Counted from the first letter of the stretch, positions 26,019-34,599 are shown. The stretch is 64,000 nt of DNA from Oceanidesulfovibrio marinus (GCF_013085545.1 NZ_CP039543.1:4309322-4373321), one strand, 5' to 3'. Notes: generated by a model from the sequence alone, not told the origin. Program-made: numbers and translations.

Positions 26019-27275
26019 ATGCGCGAGATGGAAGGAGTCTTCTATCAATCCACAGCATCCGGCGCTATCGATCCGGACAAGACGTACTTTGTCCAGGTCG
26101 ATCTGGACAAGTGCCAGGGCTGTGGAGCGTGCGAAGAGGTGTGCGGCACGGGCGCCATCCAGTCGATTAACGACGAAAACAAGCATCAGGTCGTTGATCC
26201 GGTGGCCTGCATGAACTGCGGGCAGTGTCTGACCAACTGTCCCTTCGGCGCCGTTTATGAAGGCGTGTCCTTTGTGGATGAGATCTTCGAGAAGATCAAA
26301 GACCCGAACACGGTGGTGGTGTCCATGCCCGCGCCTGCCGTGCGCTACGGCCTGGGCGAGTGTTTCGGCTACAGCACGGGCACTTACGTGGGCGGCAAGA
26401 TGCACGCGGCGCTGCGCAAGCTCGGCTTCGACCTGATCTTCGACAACGAGTGGACCGCGGACGTGACCATCATGGAAGAGGGCACCGAGTTGGTCCAGCG
26501 AGTCAAGGAGCAGGGCACGCCAGATGCGCGGCCCCTGCCGCAGTTCACATCCTGCTGTCCGGCCTGGATCAAGTTCGCCGAGACCTTCTACCCGGACCTC
26601 TTGCCGAACATGTCCAGCTGCAAGTCGCCCATTGCCATGCTGGGACCGCTGTCCAAGACCTACGGCGCCGAGGTGGGCAAGGCCGAGCCCAAGAACATCT
26701 ATACGGTCTCGATCATGCCGTGCATCGCCAAGAAGTTCGAGGGATTGCGCCATGAGATGGACGCCAGCGGCTTCCGGGACATCGACGCGACCATCAACAC
26801 CCGCGAGCTCGCATACATGATCAAGAAGGCGGGCATCGACTTCAAGTCCCTGCCGGACGAGAAGCCCGACCGCGAGCTGGGCGAGTCCACCGGCGGCGCC
26901 ACCATCTTCGGCTGCTCCGGCGGCGTTATGGAAGCAGCGCTACGCCTGGGCTACGAGGTGCTCTCGGGCGAGAAGCTCACCAACCCGTACATCAAGGCCG
27001 TGCGCGCTCAGGAAGGTGTGAAGGAAGCGGCGGTGGACATCCCCAACTTCGGTCAGGTCAAGGTCTGCGTCATCAGCGGACTGGCCAACACCATTCCGGT
27101 GCTGGAGCAGGTGCGGCAAGGCAAGTCGCCCTACGCCTTCATCGAGGTCATGGCCTGTCCGGGCGGCTGCGTTAACGGCGGCGGTCAGCCCATCGATCCG
27201 GACATCCGGGCATCCCTGTTCAGCAACACCATCGCCCGCATCAACCGGCGCTTCAGAATGCGCTCCATGGCGTAA
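26019..27275 (+). CDS. hydA: Periplasmic [FeFe] hydrogenase large subunit
   Basis: A 418-aa catalytic subunit that interconverts protons and H2. Two N-terminal [4Fe-4S] ferredoxin motifs are present (CQGCGACEEVC and CMNCGQCLTNC). All three H-cluster signatures follow: FTSCCPAW, MPCIAKKFE and EVMACPGGCVNGG. The sequence closely resembles the Desulfovibrio two-subunit enzyme. It has no signal peptide, consistent with export bound to the Tat-dependent small subunit encoded 15 nt downstream. AAGGAGGAG precedes the ATG. The maturases needed for its active site are encoded on the opposite strand just upstream. Confidence 0.97.
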   Translation: MREMEGVFYQSTASGAIDPDKTYFVQVDLDKCQGCGACEEVCGTGAIQSINDENKHQVVDPVACMNCGQCLTNCPFGAVYEGVSFVDEIFEKIKDPNTVVVSMPAPAVRYGLGECFGYSTGTYVGGKMHAALRKLGFDLIFDNEWTADVTIMEEGTELVQRVKEQGTPDARPLPQFTSCCPAWIKFAETFYPDLLPNMSSCKSPIAMLGPLSKTYGAEVGKAEPKNIYTVSIMPCIAKKFEGLRHEMDASGFRDIDATINTRELAYMIKKAGIDFKSLPDEKPDRELGESTGGATIFGCSGGVMEAALRLGYEVLSGEKLTNPYIKAVRAQEGVKEAAVDIPNFGQVKVCVISGLANTIPVLEQVRQGKSPYAFIEVMACPGGCVNGGGQPIDPDIRASLFSNTIARINRRFRMRSMA

Positions 27276-27290
27276 AGGAGGGAATGCGCG

Positions 27291-27641
27291 ATGAAAGACT
27301 TCACCAGGTGCAGCAGACGCACCATGCTCAAGTTCGCGGCCGTGGCTTGCGGCTACACCGTGCTCGGTCTGAACATCACCAAGGAGGCCGTCGCCGCGGC
27401 GGCGAACTTCGTGACCAAGCGGCAGCAGGCCGTGTACGCGGCGGACGCCAACGACAAGCTGTATGCAATCAAGAAGTCCCAGAACAACCCCATGATCGAG
27501 CTGCTGTACAACAAGGACAAAGGCTTCTTGAAAGACGGTCCCTGCAGCCACGAGTCGCACCACCTTCTGCACACCCATTACCATGACCGCAGCGAAGCCT
27601 TGAGCGCCCTCAAGTCCAAGGGCGTCAAGCTGGCGATCTAG
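27291..27641 (+). CDS. hydB: Periplasmic [FeFe] hydrogenase small subunit with Tat signal
   Basis: A 116-aa small subunit. The N-terminus has a twin-arginine motif (CSRRTMLKF) and a hydrophobic stretch ending near EAVAAA, so the HydAB complex is folded in the cytoplasm and exported by Tat. The mature part matches the Desulfovibrio small subunit that wraps the large subunit (KRQQAVYAADANDKLYAIKK, NPMIELLYNKDKGFL). It starts 15 nt after hydA with AAAGGAGG and is followed by a terminator. The histidines near the end (SHESHHLLHTHYH) are conspicuous. Confidence 0.95.
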   Translation: MKDFTRCSRRTMLKFAAVACGYTVLGLNITKEAVAAAANFVTKRQQAVYAADANDKLYAIKKSQNNPMIELLYNKDKGFLKDGPCSHESHHLLHTHYHDRSEALSALKSKGVKLAI

Positions 27642-27696
27642 GACCGCAGACGGCATCAGCGATTCCAACGCGCTGGACCGTGATCCTCGCCTGAGC

Positions 27697-27736
27697 GACC
27701 TGAGAGAAGGAACTCTTCTGACTCAAGGGTCTTTTT
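27697..27736 (+). terminator. Terminator after hydAB
   Basis: A bulged stem (GACC-TGAG-AGAAG with CTTCT-CTCA-GGTC) with loop GAACT is followed by TTTTT. Confidence 0.65.
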
Positions 27737-27907
27737 CCTCCTGAAATTACTCTGTCGTTCCTGAGCCCATCCAGGCGCCCATTGCTAATAGTCCGCCGAG
27801 CATTGCTCCGTCCGTAATAGACCGGCATCACAAGCTGTTCCCAGAGTGAGCGCATGGGGCTGTATCCCTGTCTAATGACATGTTTTTTTGAATTGTAAAT
27901 AATAAAT

Positions 27908-27936
27908 TTGACTGAAAAATAAATTAAGCTTAATCC
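27908..27936 (+). promoter_or_regulatory. Candidate promoter and operator of nikABCDE
   Basis: TTGACT (27908-27913) and TAATCC (27931-27936) are 17 nt apart in an A/T-rich stretch 55 nt before nikA. A perfect 12-bp palindrome ATTAAGCTTAAT (27922-27933) overlaps the -10 box, as expected for a repressor site. It does not match the E. coli NikR operator (GTATGA-N16-TCATAC). Hexamers and palindrome are seen; function is inferred. Confidence 0.5.
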
Positions 27937-27990
27937 GTAACACAAATTTCAGATTAATCAGCGTAAGAATAGATCGAACAGGAGACTCTC

Positions 27991-29622
27991 ATGACCGAAC
28001 GCCGTTTTGCTCCCTGGTTGTTCGCCGTATTTGCATTGCTGGCACTTATGCTGCCGCAGCCATTGCAGGCCGCACCTCCGGAAGGCGACGATGTGCTCGT
28101 CTACTCCTGGAACTCCAACGTTGGGCCACTCAACCCCCACACGTACTCGCCCAGCCAGATGTTTGCCCAGGCTATGGTCTACGAGCCGCTGGTGCGCTAC
28201 CAGGCCGACGGCACCATCGCGCCCTGGTTGGCTACGTCCTGGAAGATCAGCGAGGACGGCAAAGAGTACACCTTCACACTCCGTAAGGACGTGACCTTCT
28301 CCGACGGCCAGCCCTTCAACGCCGAAGCGGTCAAGAAGAACTTCGATACAATTCTCCTGAACCACAAGAACCACGACTGGCTCGAACTGGTCAATCAGCT
28401 TCATGCGGTGGAAGAGGCCGGCGGCCAGGCTGTGACCGTGATCGACGATCATACTGTGAAGCTGACTCTGAAAGCCCCATACTACCCGATCCTCCAGGAG
28501 CTCGCGTTGATCCGGCCGGATCGTTTCCTCTCCCCGGCGGCCTTCCCCGAGAGCGGCGATACGGCCCAGGGCATAAAGGCGCCCATCGGCACCGGCCCCT
28601 GGAAGCTCGTGGAGATAGTCAAGGGCGAGTACGACGTCTTCGAACGCAATGACGCGTACTGGGGCAAAAAGCCGGCCATGAAGTATCTCGTGGTCAAGGT
28701 CATTCCGGACTCCAACGCCCGCGCCGTGGCCTTTGATACCGGCGAGATCGACCTGATTTACGGCGCCGGAGGGCATGGCGGCGGCCAGCTCGGTCTGGAC
28801 ACCTTCCAGCGCTACCAGCAGATGGGCAATGTCGAGGCGTCTGTTTCGCCGCCGCTGGCCACACGGGCCATGGCTTTGAACACGAAACGCTTTCCGACCA
28901 ATGACCTTGTTGTGCGCCGGGCTATCCTCCACGCCGTGAACAAGCCCGCCATGGTCGAACATATCTTCCTGGGAGTGGAGTCGCAGGCGGACACGCTGTT
29001 CGCGCCTTCCATGCCATATTGCGACCTGGGGCTTGCGCCCTATGACTTTGATCCGGCAGAGGCCGAGGCGCTGCTTGACAAGGCGGGCTGGACCCTGGCC
29101 AAAGACGCCGAGTATCGCACCAAGGACGGCAAAGAGCTGGCTCTGGAGCTTTGCTTCGTGGGCAACGACGCTCTGCAGAAGTCCGTGGCCGAAGTCATCC
29201 AGGGCGACCTCAAAAGAATCGGAATCAAGGTGAGCCTGGTAGGCGAAGAGAGCGACTCCTTCTACACACGCCAGATGAACGGCGAGTTCGGAATTATCTT
29301 CGGCGAGACCTGGGGCCCGCCCTACGATCCCCACTCCTTCTGCAGCTCCATGCGCGTGCCATCCCATGCGGACTACCAGGCCCAGCTCGGTTTGCCCATG
29401 AAGGCCGAGATCGACGAGAAGATCGGCCAGGTGCTCGTGACAGTGGACGAGAAAGAGCGCGCGGACCTGTACAGGGACATACTGACCACGCTGCATGAGC
29501 AGGCCGTGTATCTGCCGCTGACCTACATGACCTCCATCATGGTGCACCGGCCGGAGCTCAAGGGAGCGTCCTTCGGTCCCACCCAGCAGGAAATTCCATT
29601 TGAAAGTATGGAAAAGAAGTAA
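27991..29622 (+). CDS. nikA: Nickel ABC transporter substrate-binding protein NikA
   Basis: A 543-aa periplasmic binding protein of the peptide/nickel class with a signal peptide (cleavage near LQAAPPEG). Similarity to E. coli NikA is unusually strong along the chain: SNVGPLNPHTYSPSQMFAQA, GIKAPIGTGPWKLVE, AVAFDTGEIDLIYG, ADTLFAPSMPY and SSMRVPSHADYQAQ. The ETWGPPYDPHSF segment keeps the Trp, Tyr and His region that holds the Ni-histidine complex in NikA. This supports nickel rather than peptide as ligand. CAGGAG precedes the ATG, and the whole nikABCDE set follows without gaps. Confidence 0.9.
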   Translation: MTERRFAPWLFAVFALLALMLPQPLQAAPPEGDDVLVYSWNSNVGPLNPHTYSPSQMFAQAMVYEPLVRYQADGTIAPWLATSWKISEDGKEYTFTLRKDVTFSDGQPFNAEAVKKNFDTILLNHKNHDWLELVNQLHAVEEAGGQAVTVIDDHTVKLTLKAPYYPILQELALIRPDRFLSPAAFPESGDTAQGIKAPIGTGPWKLVEIVKGEYDVFERNDAYWGKKPAMKYLVVKVIPDSNARAVAFDTGEIDLIYGAGGHGGGQLGLDTFQRYQQMGNVEASVSPPLATRAMALNTKRFPTNDLVVRRAILHAVNKPAMVEHIFLGVESQADTLFAPSMPYCDLGLAPYDFDPAEAEALLDKAGWTLAKDAEYRTKDGKELALELCFVGNDALQKSVAEVIQGDLKRIGIKVSLVGEESDSFYTRQMNGEFGIIFGETWGPPYDPHSFCSSMRVPSHADYQAQLGLPMKAEIDEKIGQVLVTVDEKERADLYRDILTTLHEQAVYLPLTYMTSIMVHRPELKGASFGPTQQEIPFESMEKK

Positions 29623-29625
29623 CGC

Positions 29626-30567
29626 ATGTTCCGCTACATCCTGAAAAGGATGGCGTTGTTGCCGCCAATACTCCTGGCCGTGTCGCTGGTGGTTTTTGCC
29701 ATTCTGCGGCTCGGCCAGGGGGACCCGGCCATGGCCTATCTGCGCTTGTCCAACATTCCGCCCTCAGAAAAAGCCCTGGCCGTGGCGCGCGAGGAACTTG
29801 GCCTGGACAAGCCCTTTGCCGTGCAGTACGCGCACTGGCTCGGCAAGGCCGTGCAGGGCGATTTCGGCCGTTCCTACGTGACCAAGAACCCGGTCCTTGA
29901 CGAGATATTCTACTACCTGCCCAATACGCTGATCCTGGCCGTCGCGTCCCTTGTACTCACCTTGTTGTTGAGCGTGCCCATGGGGATGGTATCGGCTTTG
30001 AAAAAGGACAAGTGGCCGGACAACCTGACCCGTGGGCTCAGCTTTTTCGGCGTATCCATGCCCAACTTCTGGCTGGGCTTCATCCTGGTCTGGCTCTTCG
30101 CCATCAAGATGGGTTGGCTGCCGCCCATGGGCAAGGGCGGCCTGGGCCATATGGTGATGCCGGTGGTGACCATGTCGCTTATGTCCCTGTGCATCAACAC
30201 GCGGCTTATCCGCGCCAACATGCTGGACAACATGCATTCGCGCTACGTGCTTTACGCCAGGGCCAGGGGGCTGCCCGAGTCCGTGGTCATCGGCAGGCAC
30301 GTCATGGCCAACTCGCTCATCCCGGTGATTACGGCCATCGGCATGCACGTGGGCGAGCTTTTCGGCGGAGCGGTCATCGCCGAATCCATCTTTGCCTGGC
30401 CCGGCGTGGGCCGGTATGCGGTCTCGGCCATCTACAACCGCGACTACCCAGTCATGCAGTGCTTTATCCTGATCATGACCACCATCTTCGTGAGCATGAA
30501 CCTGGTGGTGGACATCTGCTATGCGTGGCTCGATCCGCGCATACGTTTCGAGGGGAACTCCCGATGA
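29626..30567 (+). CDS. nikB: Nickel ABC transporter permease NikB
   Basis: A 313-aa inner-membrane permease with six segments and the DppB/NikB fold (ILKRMALLPPILLAVSLVVF at the N-terminus, NTRLIRANMLDNMHSRYVLY before the EAA loop). The EAA-type loop ARGLPESVVIGRHVMANSLI contacts the ATPases. It begins 3 nt after nikA and its TGA overlaps the nikC start. It forms the translocation path with NikC. Confidence 0.92.
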   Translation: MFRYILKRMALLPPILLAVSLVVFAILRLGQGDPAMAYLRLSNIPPSEKALAVAREELGLDKPFAVQYAHWLGKAVQGDFGRSYVTKNPVLDEIFYYLPNTLILAVASLVLTLLLSVPMGMVSALKKDKWPDNLTRGLSFFGVSMPNFWLGFILVWLFAIKMGWLPPMGKGGLGHMVMPVVTMSLMSLCINTRLIRANMLDNMHSRYVLYARARGLPESVVIGRHVMANSLIPVITAIGMHVGELFGGAVIAESIFAWPGVGRYAVSAIYNRDYPVMQCFILIMTTIFVSMNLVVDICYAWLDPRIRFEGNSR

Positions 30568-31463
30568 TGCCCGCAGGCCTGAAGCGGCTGGCGCAGCGGG
30601 GGCTCGTGGGCTTCGCGCTGGCCCTGGTTCTGTTTATCGGCGGAAGCGCAATCTTCGCACCGGTCCTGACTCCATATGACCCGACCGAAGTCAACCTGGC
30701 GGACAAGTTCGCCGAGCCAAGCGCCGAGCACCTGCTGGGCTGCGACCACCTGGGCAGAGACGTGGTCACGCGTCTGCTCTACGGCGCGCGGACCTCGCTG
30801 GGCTCGGTTATGGTCATCGCCGGCGTCATCCTGCTGCTCGGGTTCTCGGTAGGCGCAACGGCCGGCTACGTGGGCGGGGCCGTGGACTCCACGCTCATGC
30901 GCATCTGCGACGTATTCCTGACCTTCCCGACCTTCATCCTGGCCATGTTCATGATCGGCGTGCTGGGCACGGGCATCGTCAACGTGATCATCGCCATCGC
31001 CCTCACGCACTGGGCCTGGTATGCGCGGATCATCCGCAGCTTCGTGCTATCACTCAAAAACCGGGAGTACGTGCTCGCGGCGCGCGTGGCCGGCACCGGA
31101 CGGTTCATGACCGTGGCCCGGCATGTGCTGCCCCCTGTGTTCGCCCAGCTGGCCATTCTGGCGACCCTGGATATCGGCCACATGATGATGCACGTCTCCG
31201 GCCTCTCCTTCCTCGGCCTCGGCGTCACACCGCCCATGGCAGAGTGGGGCGTGATGATCGCCGACGCCCGGCAGTTCGTCTGGACTCATCCCGAGCTGAT
31301 CATGTACCCGGGGCTGGCCATCTTCCTCACGGTTATGGCCTTCAACCTTTTGGGCGACGCCTTGCGCGACGCGCTGGACCCCAACACCGCCGACCACCAT
31401 GTGGTGGACCATGCCGTATCCGATCCGGCGCCGGCCCACGACGGTCTTCTGGAGGCGCACTGA
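30564..31463 (+). CDS. nikC: Nickel ABC transporter permease NikC
   Basis: A 299-aa permease of the DppC/NikC type. It has an N-terminal segment, the conserved LGCDHLGRDVVTRLLYGART entry motif, and an EAA loop (AARVAGTGRFMTVARHVLPP) followed by LGLGVTPPMAEWGVMIADAR. I start it at the ATG at 30564, which overlaps the nikB stop; the longer open frame upstream is a shadow of nikB. The C-terminal tail is His/Asp-rich (NTADHHVVDHAVSDPAPAHD), longer than in E. coli NikC, and could bind metal. Confidence 0.92.
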   Translation: MMPAGLKRLAQRGLVGFALALVLFIGGSAIFAPVLTPYDPTEVNLADKFAEPSAEHLLGCDHLGRDVVTRLLYGARTSLGSVMVIAGVILLLGFSVGATAGYVGGAVDSTLMRICDVFLTFPTFILAMFMIGVLGTGIVNVIIAIALTHWAWYARIIRSFVLSLKNREYVLAARVAGTGRFMTVARHVLPPVFAQLAILATLDIGHMMMHVSGLSFLGLGVTPPMAEWGVMIADARQFVWTHPELIMYPGLAIFLTVMAFNLLGDALRDALDPNTADHHVVDHAVSDPAPAHDGLLEAH

Positions 31464-32317
31464 TGGCAGGGAACAACGAGCACGGCACGAGCCCGTATCT
31501 GGAGGTGGAGGACCTCGCCATCTCCGCTGCTGGCAAGCAGTTGGTGCGGGGAATCAGCCTTACTGCGGAGCGGGGCAAGGTCACGGGCCTCGTGGGCGAA
31601 AGCGGCAGCGGCAAGTCGTTGACCTGCCAGACCATCATGGGCCTCGTGCCCAGGGGGCTCCGTGCCTCGGGCAGCATCCGTCTGGGTGGTGAGACCATGC
31701 CCGTTTCGTCCGGAAACACCGCCAGGGCGCGCCAGACGCGGGGCAAGCGGGCGGCCATGATCCTGCAGAACCCCATGAGCTGCTTCGACCCGGTGTTCAC
31801 CATCCGGGCGCACTTCAAGGAGACGCTGGCGGCCCACGGCGCGGCGGCAGCGGAGAACGGGCCGGAGCGCTGGCGCACGTCTCTGGTGGAAGTGGGCTTC
31901 CCGGAGCCGGACTCCATCCTGCGACTCTATCCATTCCAGATGAGCGGCGGCATGCTCCAGCGCGTCATGATCGCATTGGCTCTGCTGCTGGACGTGGATT
32001 TTCTCCTGGCCGACGAGGCCACCACGGACCTGGACGCCGTGTCCCAGGCCCGGGTGCTTGATCTCATCGAAACTCTCATGCGCCATCGCAATCTGGGTGT
32101 GTTGTTGGTTACGCACGATCTTTCGGTCATCGCGCGGCTGGCCGACCAGGTGCTGGTCATGCACAACGGCGACATCGTGGAGCGGGGCGGCGTGCACGCG
32201 ATCTTCAACGCGCCGCGCCATGAGTACACAGCCTCGCTGCTGCAGGCGCATTACAGATTGTATGGCATGGAAGCCCCGCGAGCTTCGGGCCCGGGCAGCC
32301 GGCTGTCCATGAACTGA
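31463..32317 (+). CDS. nikD: Nickel ABC transporter ATPase NikD
   Basis: A 284-aa ABC ATPase. Walker A is GESGSGKS, the Q-loop is ILQNPMSCFDP, and the signature is MSGGMLQRV followed by Walker B DFLLADEATTDLD and the H-loop LVTHD. It starts on the last base of the nikC stop (TGATG), so translation is coupled. The signature is MSGGM rather than LSGGQ, a variation seen in the Nik/Opp class. It pairs with NikE as the energising heterodimer. Confidence 0.92.
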   Translation: MAGNNEHGTSPYLEVEDLAISAAGKQLVRGISLTAERGKVTGLVGESGSGKSLTCQTIMGLVPRGLRASGSIRLGGETMPVSSGNTARARQTRGKRAAMILQNPMSCFDPVFTIRAHFKETLAAHGAAAAENGPERWRTSLVEVGFPEPDSILRLYPFQMSGGMLQRVMIALALLLDVDFLLADEATTDLDAVSQARVLDLIETLMRHRNLGVLLVTHDLSVIARLADQVLVMHNGDIVERGGVHAIFNAPRHEYTASLLQAHYRLYGMEAPRASGPGSRLSMN

Positions 32318-32368
32318 GACATCCGGCCGCTCTATCGCCTACGAGCCGGCAATCCATGGAGCACAGAT

Positions 32369-33193
32369 ATGGCAATCATCGAAGCCCGCAACGTGACCAA
32401 AACCTACCGCCGGGGCGGATTCTTCAGCAGCGCCGAGATCGTGCCCGTGCTGCATGGCGCGGACTTGCGCATCGAGCAGGGGGAGTGCGTGGGGCTTGTA
32501 GGCCGTAGCGGCTCGGGCAAGTCCACTTTGGGTCGTATCCTGCTGGGCCTGGAACAACCCACAAGCGGGGAGGCGCGCATCCTGGACCGTCCCACCACCA
32601 ACGGAGGCCGGTTGCAGGTGGATCGCGAGCAACGCCGGGCCGTGCAAGTGGTGTTTCAGGACGCCATCGGCTCGGTCAATCCCAGGCTTACGGCCCGAAG
32701 CATCATTGCCGAACCCTTGCGCAACTTCGAGAAATTGCGTGGCGCAGCACTGGATGCGCGGGTCGCTGAGCTGTTGCAACATGTCGGGCTAAGTCCTGAT
32801 GACGTGGCAAAGCACCCCTCGCGCTTCAGTGGTGGCCAGCTGCAGCGCATCTCCATTGCCCGCGCTCTGGCCGCGCGGCCGCGCTGCATTATTCTGGACG
32901 AGGCCGTATCCAGCCTGGACATGCTTGTGCAGGCCCGGATTCTCGATCTGCTCGACGATCTGCGCACGAAAGACGGTGTGTCCTACCTCTTCGTAACCCA
33001 CGACCTGCGGCTGGTGCAGCGGTTCTGCGACCGCGCCGTGGCCGTGGAGCAGGGCAGGCTCGTGGACTTCGACCATACGAACTTCCGCGCCGCGGCCATG
33101 CCCGGCTCCCTGGGTGACCTTGCCGCCGCCATGCTGCCGGCCATGCCAACCCAGGACCCCGCCCAAAAAGGGACGGACGGGGCCATGAGCTGA
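32369..33193 (+). CDS. nikE: Nickel ABC transporter ATPase NikE
   Basis: A 274-aa ABC ATPase with Walker A GRSGSGKST, Q-loop VVFQDAIGSVNPRLT, signature FSGGQLQRISIARAL, Walker B CIILDEAVSSLD and H-loop FVTHD. The N-terminal EARNVTKTYRRGGFFSS resembles NikE/OppF proteins. It lies 51 nt after nikD, a wider gap than elsewhere in the operon. It completes the NikABCDE importer. Nickel would serve [NiFe] hydrogenase, CODH or related enzymes elsewhere in the genome, not the [FeFe] enzyme encoded here. Confidence 0.92.
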   Translation: MAIIEARNVTKTYRRGGFFSSAEIVPVLHGADLRIEQGECVGLVGRSGSGKSTLGRILLGLEQPTSGEARILDRPTTNGGRLQVDREQRRAVQVVFQDAIGSVNPRLTARSIIAEPLRNFEKLRGAALDARVAELLQHVGLSPDDVAKHPSRFSGGQLQRISIARALAARPRCIILDEAVSSLDMLVQARILDLLDDLRTKDGVSYLFVTHDLRLVQRFCDRAVAVEQGRLVDFDHTNFRAAAMPGSLGDLAAAMLPAMPTQDPAQKGTDGAMS

Positions 33194-33534
33194 GGCAAGC
33201 GGTCGCAACGCTAGAGGGCCAGTGCGCGACGTGAGCATCGTGCCTGGGATGTTGTTGCATGTTGTACGCCCTAGTAGGACGAACAATCTGCAACATCGTG
33301 GCCGATCATTGCCCCAGCTGCGGCACCAACGGGTGGCGTCGTCCATGATCTCACATCGCACCGCCTTCCCTCCAGGCCAGCAAGGTGGCAGAACACTCCA
33401 CGCTGTGGCCCGTGCCGGACTATCACGGTTCATTTCGGTGTCCTGGACCGATGCTGGAAGCCCCCCACGGGGGGAAATGGGCCGCACGACGTATAAAAAG
33501 AACCGCTCACATTTTTATGCCCTGAAGAATTCGG
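33194..33534. other. Non-coding or decayed stretch between nikE and the integrase remnant
   Basis: About 340 bp in which every frame is either interrupted or lacks a ribosome site. It probably represents decayed sequence at the island edge. I see no convincing terminator for nikE. Confidence 0.4.
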
Positions 33535-34420
33535 CTAGTTGTCCTTGGCTAGATGGTCCAGGTCAAGACCCCGGTATTGAAGCCTCTGCATTGCCTCGTT
33601 GAGCTTCTGGAGGAAGTAGCCACGGCCATAGCGGTCCGACATACCTTCTTCGCCATGCCCCTGGAGCGCGTCCATGATCTCCTTGGAGATGTCCGAGTCG
33701 CGGCATGCATCCTCGAAGCAGTGCTGGAAGCTATGGAAGGCGTTCTTCTTGCTCTTGACGCCAGCGTTCCGCAGGAGACGACTGAACCATTTCGAAAACG
33801 GTGACGAGTAGTAGCCGTCCTCTCCCATGAGCAGGTCCGGGAAAAGCCGCTTGTCGCCCTGCTGGCTGCCTGTAGCTCTCGTATCAGCTTCCGCCAGCTT
33901 GGGGAGGACTTGTCCAGTCGGATGTTGATGCCGTCCCAGGTAAGGATCTCTTCAGCCTCAGAGGCGAAGAAGGGGTCAATCTGACCACGGGCAAAATTGT
34001 GGCGCGTGAGGCTGTCTATGCCGTCGTTAAGTTCTGCATACTCCTCGAATATCGGGATAGGATCGTAGGAGAGCGGTCCGTCTTCGTCGTAGAAGCCTTT
34101 GAGGCGTGTTTCCTCATCCTCTTCAAGGAGGTAGGTGTAGTAGACCTCCCCGATTCGCTTAATCTCGGCGTCTGACAGCTCCTTCAGAGGCGGCTTAGCC
34201 TGCTGGGCTAGCATACGCCGGTGCTCATCAAACTGACGGTCAACCGTGGCTGCTGCTACACGGACCTTGCGTACAGCATCCTGGTAATCCTTCGTCTTCA
34301 GCGAGAAGGTTTCCTCGGTTTTTGGGTAGGTGTCCTTGATATCAACGGGGATTGCAGCGCGGTGGTAGTAGACACAGCTCCACGCCGAAAAAGTCGGGGG
34401 TGTCCGGGCATCTTTTCCAT
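33535..34420 (-). pseudogene. Broken tyrosine recombinase (phage-type integrase)
   Basis: A remnant of a site-specific integrase. The probable original start (ATG at 34420, MEKMPGHPRLFRRGAV) is followed by a frameshift into VYYHRAAIPVDI. An N-terminal DUF6538-like region (FSLKTKDYQDAVRKVRVAAA) and a middle helical domain are then readable to about 33830. After a second frame change the C-terminus reads NAFHSFQHCFEDACRDSDI and ALQGHGEEGMSDRYGRGY, the catalytic HxxR-like/H/Y end, with Q in place of the usual R of HSFRH. Most of the core-binding and catalytic domain between the two parts is missing. It abuts tRNA-Ser, the expected target site. Confidence 0.82.
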
Positions 34421-34450
34421 GGCTCCACTGTAACAGTGTACTGGAGCAGT

Positions 34451-34497
34451 GGAAAGAAAAAAGCCTTGCCTTCCAGTAAGATACTGAGAAGCAAGGC
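34451..34497 (-). terminator. Terminator of tRNA-Ser
   Basis: On the minus strand GCCTTGC (34497-34491) pairs with GCAAGGC (34469-34463), followed by TTTTTTCTTTCC. It lies just past the 3' end of the tRNA and within the island side of the junction. Confidence 0.7.
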
Positions 34498-34509
34498 ATT
34501 AAATTCCGC

Positions 34510-34529
34510 TGGCGGAGGGAGAGGGATTC
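34510..34529 (-). repeat. Right att-like repeat within tRNA-Ser 3' end
   Basis: This copy is part of the functional tRNA and is identical over 20 bp to 17844-17863. The core runs from the T-loop to CCA, the usual crossover zone for integrases that use tRNA genes. Confidence 0.75.
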
Positions 34530-34599
34530 GAACCCCCGGACCCCTTGCGAGGTCAGCGGTTTTCAAGACCGCCGCCTTCAACCACTCGGCCATCCCTCC
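34510..34599 (-). tRNA. tRNA-Ser (anticodon UGA)
   Basis: A 90-nt gene including an encoded CCA. The acceptor stem GGAGGGA (34599-34593) pairs with TCCCTCC, followed by discriminator G and CCA. It has D-arm GCCGAGTGGTTGAAGGC, anticodon loop TCTTGAAAA with anticodon TGA, a long variable arm as in serine tRNAs, and T-loop GGTTCGAATCC. Its 3' 20 nt are duplicated at 17844-17863. Confidence 0.96.

Larger units (their letters stand above)
17844..34529. mobile_element. Putative integrated island (about 16.7 kb) carrying hydrogenase, maturases and nickel importer
   Basis: The region is bracketed by a direct 20-bp repeat of the tRNA-Ser(UGA) 3' end. The intact tRNA is at the right end, with a broken tyrosine integrase beside it (33535-34420). 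That arrangement is standard for tRNA-targeted integrative elements. Cargo: EamA transporter, hydF, hydE, aspartase-like gene, 92-aa unknown, hydG, TM1266-type regulator, unknown ORF, hydA, hydB and nikABCDE. The integrase is defective, so the element is probably fixed. It remains possible that an older, smaller insertion left the repeats around genes that were already there. Confidence 0.6.

Noticed and set aside
32789-33487. Minus-strand frame opposite nikE and the following intergenic region
   Set aside because: It is mostly antisense to nikE, has no ribosome site and no family match.
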